In this document: in pieces, positions 61,016-64,000 of the stretch
How positions within the stretch are numbered: position 1 is the first letter of the stretch
Layout of the letters: each line of letters opens with the position of its first letter
Made by a program: the position numbers and the translations under genes
NCBI GenBank assembly: GCA_034436155.1
Contig: DAOTVP010000090.1
Span: forward strand, 1 to 64,000
Direction: 5' to 3'
Length of the DNA stretch: 64,000 nt
DNA from: GCA-2794515 sp034436155
GTDB taxonomy: Bacteria; Chloroflexota; Anaerolineae; Aggregatilineales; Phototrophicaceae
The notes under the pieces: model-generated
What the model saw: the letters and a program-made list of their open reading frames with translations, nothing else
Database searches by the model: none
What the model was told of the DNA's origin: nothing

Positions 61016-61594
61016 TTAGACCGCTAAAAATTGATTTTCGACAAAGTTTTGCAAGATGCGTTTGCCGTAGGTGGTGAGGATACTCTCTGGATGAAATTGA
61101 ACTCCTACCACTGGATACGCTTTATGGCGAAGCGCCATGATGTCGCCTTCTTCGGTAAAAGCAATCACTGCCAATGAATCGGGCAAGGTGGCTTCTTCAA
61201 CGATGAGGCTATGATAGCGCGTGGCTTCAAACGGACTGGGCAATCCTGTAAAAAGGGGGTCGTGAGCATGATAAATCATGCTGGTTTTGCCGTGCATCAG
61301 GCGATCTGCCCGCCGTACGACACCGCCATAAGCCTGTCCGATACATTGATGCCCCAAACATACGCCCAATAACGGGATGTGTGCGCCCAAGTGATGAATC
61401 ACATCCAACGATACACCGCCATCATCAGGATTGCCCGGTCCTGGGGAAATGACAATGTGCGATGGAGACATATCTCGAATTTGGTCGAGGGTGATTTGGT
61501 CGTTGCGGACAACGCACAATTCCCCGCCCAATTCACCCATCAACTGTACCAAGTTATAGGTAAAACTATCATAGTTATCAATTACCAAAATCAT
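61016..61594 (-). CDS. trpG: Anthranilate synthase component II (glutamine amidotransferase)
   Basis: A 192-residue class I amidotransferase with the catalytic triad visible: Cys in LLGVCLGHQCIGQAYGG (about 75-91), and His and Glu in GVQFHPES near residue 172. It gives ammonia from glutamine to TrpE. It may also serve folate synthesis, as many single TrpG/PabA proteins do; no pab genes are here. Its ATG overlaps the phosphatase-like gene stop by 4 nt. Confidence 0.96.
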   Translation of the reverse strand: MILVIDNYDSFTYNLVQLMGELGGELCVVRNDQITLDQIRDMSPSHIVISPGPGNPDDGGVSLDVIHHLGAHIPLLGVCLGHQCIGQAYGGVVRRADRLMHGKTSMIYHAHDPLFTGLPSPFEATRYHSLIVEEATLPDSLAVIAFTEEGDIMALRHKAYPVVGVQFHPESILTTYGKRILQNFVENQFLAV

Positions 61595-62256
61595 CGTTTA
61601 TCACCTCTCTCATCTTTCGGCATGACACGCGCAATTTTTCCTTCTAAATGGGTGGTATCATTATTGGCGGTGATGCGCCATGTATCACCATCATTCATCA
61701 CGGTGGTGACAGAGCTATTCCCAAATTGCAGATGATGTTTAGAATCGACATCTGGGATGAGCATCTCTAACATCAGGTTGATAGTGATGGTATGCGAAAC
61801 AATGCCGATGGTATGATGCTCATCCTTATCGTGCTTTTTGAGGATGTCTTTTAAGCAGGCTTGAGCGCGTTTGCGAACTTGCTTCAGCGATTCCCCACCC
61901 GGGATCTGAAAATTATCGGGGTCTTGTTGAAATTGGTTGTATTCATCAGCATACCAGCCATGAATTTCGGGGACGGTTAGCCCTTGCCAATGCCCGACAG
62001 AGCGTTCACGCAAGCGTTCATCGAAGATCGGCGGATGCCCCAAGCGCGTGGCTAAGATTTCTGCGGTCTCTTTGGCGCGACGAATATCACTACTATACAG
62101 CACCGTCAAGCCAATATTGCGGATGAAATTCGCCAACCGTTCTATCTGATAGCGCCCATAGTTATTGAGGGGGGATGCGACCCACCCCTGAAAACGCCCT
62201 TGCAAGTTCCAATCTGTTTCACCAGGTCGGATGAATACCAATCGTTTAACGCTCAT
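61591..62256 (-). CDS. Histidine-phosphatase-fold protein with the phospho-His replaced by Pro
   Basis: This 221-residue protein belongs to the phosphoglycerate-mutase/histidine-phosphatase superfamily by FIRPGETDWNLQGRFQGW (about 8-25), YSSDIRRAKETAEIL, LRERSVGHWQGL and a distal His in GIVSHTITIN. The hallmark RHG motif reads RPG: Pro11 (codon CCT at 62224-62226) replaces the His that carries the phosphate. The other site residues are kept. Standard phosphatase chemistry is unlikely, so a binding or regulatory role is possible. It lies 52 nt after trpE and overlaps trpG by 4 nt, so it is made with the anthranilate synthase subunits. Confidence 0.85.
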   Translation of the reverse strand: MSVKRLVFIRPGETDWNLQGRFQGWVASPLNNYGRYQIERLANFIRNIGLTVLYSSDIRRAKETAEILATRLGHPPIFDERLRERSVGHWQGLTVPEIHGWYADEYNQFQQDPDNFQIPGGESLKQVRKRAQACLKDILKKHDKDEHHTIGIVSHTITINLMLEMLIPDVDSKHHLQFGNSSVTTVMNDGDTWRITANNDTTHLEGKIARVMPKDERGDKR

Positions 62257-62308
62257 GTAGAGTGCTTCCTTTCATCGCGTAATGTGTTTAAGAATCTATC
62301 AATAATTT

Positions 62309-63835
62309 TTATCGCAAGCCTTGTTCAGCATAGTGGATAGCGACCGCCAGCGCCCGCGCTTTATTGAGCGTCTCTTCGTACTCGGTGGCAGGGTCGCTAT
62401 CGGCAACCAGTCCCGCGCCCGATTGTAAGTATACCCTATCGCCTAATATCACCAATGAACGAATGGTTATACACGTATCCATCGAACCATCGTAACTAAA
62501 ATAGCCGACTGCCCCGCCATAAGTGGCACGGCGTTCCCCTTCTAAATCTTCGATGATTTCCATCGCACGGACTTTGGGCGCACCGCTCAATGTCCCCGCG
62601 GGGAATGTGGCACGAAGCAACGAAAAGGCATCATATTCGGGTCGCACTTTGCCTTGCACTTGGCTAACAATGTGCATGACATGAGAATATTTTTCGATTT
62701 GCATCATTTGAGTCACTTTGACCGTGCCATATTCACATACACGCCCCAAGTCATTCCGCCCCAAATCCACCAACATGACATGTTCGGCGCGTTCTTTGGG
62801 GTCTGCGAGTAATTCTTCTGCGAGTTTGGCATCTTCGGCATCATCTACGCCTCGTTTGCGCGTGCCTGCGATAGGGCGCGTGGTGGCAATACCATCTTCA
62901 TAGCGCACCATCATTTCGGGCGATGCACCAATCAGGGTAAAATCGCCACCAAAATGCAGATAAAACATATAGGGTGATGGATTGAGCGCCCGCAATGCCC
63001 GATAAATCATCAATGGCGAGGCGCTAGTCCGACAGCTAAATCGTTGAGATAGCACAATCTGAAACGCATCGCCCGCTTTGATATGTTCTTTGGCACGACG
63101 AACATTTTCCTCAAATTTTTCTCTGCTCACATTCGAGGTCATACTTTCGCCAAGCGGGGCGGGTATCGGTTGGGGTGTTGGCAACGGTTGGCGGATAATC
63201 GCGGTGATTGCCTCGATACGATCTACGGCATCTTGATAGGCGCTGGCGGGGTCGCCTGTGTTATGGGCATTCGCCAAAATGATGAGCTGATGTTTGGCGT
63301 GATCGAATATCACCAGCGTATCGGGCAATAAAAACGCCGCTTCGGGCAATTCATCCAGTGGTCGAGAGGCGGTTTGGGGCAATTTTTCAAAATAGCGCAC
63401 CACATCATAGCCGATATAACCGACTGCCCCACCTATCAGACGGGGTAATCCGTCTATTTTAACGGGCTGATAACGATTCAATTCAGCTTGGAGGGCATGG
63501 AGCGGGTCATGCCCATGCGGTAATGCCCATGTGGTCGTCTCACCATTGAAAGTACGTGTGACGATACCATCTTTGAAGGTGATAATGCCTTTGGGATTAA
63601 CACCTAAAAACGAGTAGCGTCCGACTTTCTCACCGCCTTCGACACTTTCGAGCAGAAAAGCCGGTTGGTTATGTTGGGTGAGTTTGATAAAGACCGAAAC
63701 AGGGGTCTCTAAATCGGCAAGTTGACGGCGATAAACAGGCACTAAATCGCCCCGATCGAACAGGGGTAATATGGCATCAAATGAGGGGGTAATATCAGTT
63801 GTTTGGGTATGTACAGGTGTTGTCGCAAAAACCAT
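62309..63835 (-). CDS. trpE: Anthranilate synthase component I
   Basis: A 508-residue enzyme making anthranilate from chorismate. The N-terminal domain has FLLESVEGGEKVGRYSF (about 54-70), matching the LLES tryptophan feedback site. The chorismate-binding domain has the GDAFQIVLSQRF segment, TRPIAGTRKRG, DLGRNDLGRVCEYGTVKV, LSGAPKVRAMEIIEDLE and GYFSYDGSMDTCI. Sensitivity to tryptophan is inferred. It is the first gene after the T-box leader and heads the long trp-aro run. The RBS is GGAG. Confidence 0.97.
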   Translation of the reverse strand: MVFATTPVHTQTTDITPSFDAILPLFDRGDLVPVYRRQLADLETPVSVFIKLTQHNQPAFLLESVEGGEKVGRYSFLGVNPKGIITFKDGIVTRTFNGETTTWALPHGHDPLHALQAELNRYQPVKIDGLPRLIGGAVGYIGYDVVRYFEKLPQTASRPLDELPEAAFLLPDTLVIFDHAKHQLIILANAHNTGDPASAYQDAVDRIEAITAIIRQPLPTPQPIPAPLGESMTSNVSREKFEENVRRAKEHIKAGDAFQIVLSQRFSCRTSASPLMIYRALRALNPSPYMFYLHFGGDFTLIGASPEMMVRYEDGIATTRPIAGTRKRGVDDAEDAKLAEELLADPKERAEHVMLVDLGRNDLGRVCEYGTVKVTQMMQIEKYSHVMHIVSQVQGKVRPEYDAFSLLRATFPAGTLSGAPKVRAMEIIEDLEGERRATYGGAVGYFSYDGSMDTCITIRSLVILGDRVYLQSGAGLVADSDPATEYEETLNKARALAVAIHYAEQGLR

Positions 63836-63864
63836 CGTTCATTCTCCATCACAGAAAACAAAAC

Positions 63865-63890
63865 CCGCTCGAATACAAGGACGAGAGCGG
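63865..63890 (-). terminator. T-box-controlled attenuator terminator
   Basis: Stem CCGCTC / GAGCGG (63885-63890 and 63865-63870) with a 14-nt loop, then GTTTTGTTTT. Its 5' arm overlaps the antiterminator (63881-63886 and loop), so the two structures exclude each other. It lies 30 nt before trpE. Confidence 0.85.
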
Positions 63891-64000
63891 AAGTCTCGCG
63901 GTGCCACCTTGTTTCTGATGGTTGCGCCATCAACCCTTATTGGATGCGATGATTGCTCATGACATCCTGCGCCATGATAACGGTGCGCGTCCGATGTGAC
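63875..64000 (-). promoter_or_regulatory. T-box riboswitch, 3' part (truncated by window edge), upstream of trpE
   Basis: The antiterminator is complete. A1 is ACAAGG / CCTTGT (63907-63912 with 63875-63880), the conserved 7-nt bulge TGGCACC is at 63900-63906, and A2 is GCGAGA / TCTCGT. Stem III (TGATGG-CGCAA-CCATCA, 63916-63932) lies just before it, and a further GGATG/CATCC stem follows upstream. The variable bulge base is C, which would pair with discriminator G73, as in bacterial tRNA-Trp. Stem I with the specifier codon lies beyond position 64000. Uncharged tRNA should favour readthrough into trpE. Confidence 0.92.

Noticed and set aside
63742..63933. 63-codon open frame in the trpE leader as a Trp leader peptide
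   Set aside because: It overlaps trpE itself, has only scattered Trp codons and spans the T-box antiterminator, which already explains the control.

Overview
The window is a dense, mostly minus-strand stretch of a bacterial chromosome that looks like Chloroflexota, probably Anaerolineae-like. The evidence is moderate G+C, secreted proteins with long Thr/Pro linkers and SH3b domains, heme A synthase next to heme O synthase, NFACT/RqcH, PolX and a PSP1-domain protein. This placement rests on gene style only; there is no rRNA here.

Layout. 1-4.7 kb: cell-surface proteins (M23 lipoprotein, SH3b/zinc-ribbon membrane protein, unknown lipoprotein) and glutamate formimidoyltransferase. 4.8-12.7 kb (plus strand): a polysaccharide cluster (O-antigen-ligase-like protein with TPRs, tRNA-Arg(CCG), glycoside hydrolase, solute-binding protein, two GT4 and one GT9 glycosyltransferases). 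12.7-22.4 kb: PPK2, DNA ligase, M48 protease, a secreted putative metalloprotease, an FMO-like oxidoreductase, a small gene broken by one in-frame stop codon, and pirin. 22.5-27.65 kb: a MerR-controlled metal operon (merR, DUF305, SafE-like/cupredoxin fusion, copZ, copA) with a MITE-like insertion in the middle. 27.7-36.4 kb: CDGSH protein, SH3b protein, PolX, RlmI-like methyltransferase, RqcH, cytochrome c, CtaB, CtaA. 36.8-45.7 kb: sensor-less histidine kinase, BtuF-like protein, PurA, S51-like protein, M20 and PIG-L hydrolases, PSP1 protein, and aspartokinase on the plus strand.

45.7-64 kb is the most striking part: nineteen consecutive minus-strand genes. They are trpE, a phosphatase-like gene, trpG, trpD, trpC, trpF, trpB, an alpha/beta-hydrolase-like gene, trpA, aroH, aroF, tyrA, aroA, aroE, aroC, aroK, aroB, aroQ and glnA. 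They encode the whole shikimate pathway, the whole tryptophan branch and the first steps towards tyrosine. The 5' end carries the 3' half of a T-box riboswitch (63865-64000), whose specifier domain lies beyond the window edge. Its variable T-box base fits tRNA-Trp. The two non-pathway genes each lack the usual catalytic nucleophile of their family (His to Pro, Ser to Gly).

Two kinds of intergenic hairpin recur: a family with GTAGGGAC-like outer ends and changing but still complementary arms, and 23-nt hairpins with a CAA/TTG triloop that sit inside two larger composite repeats.
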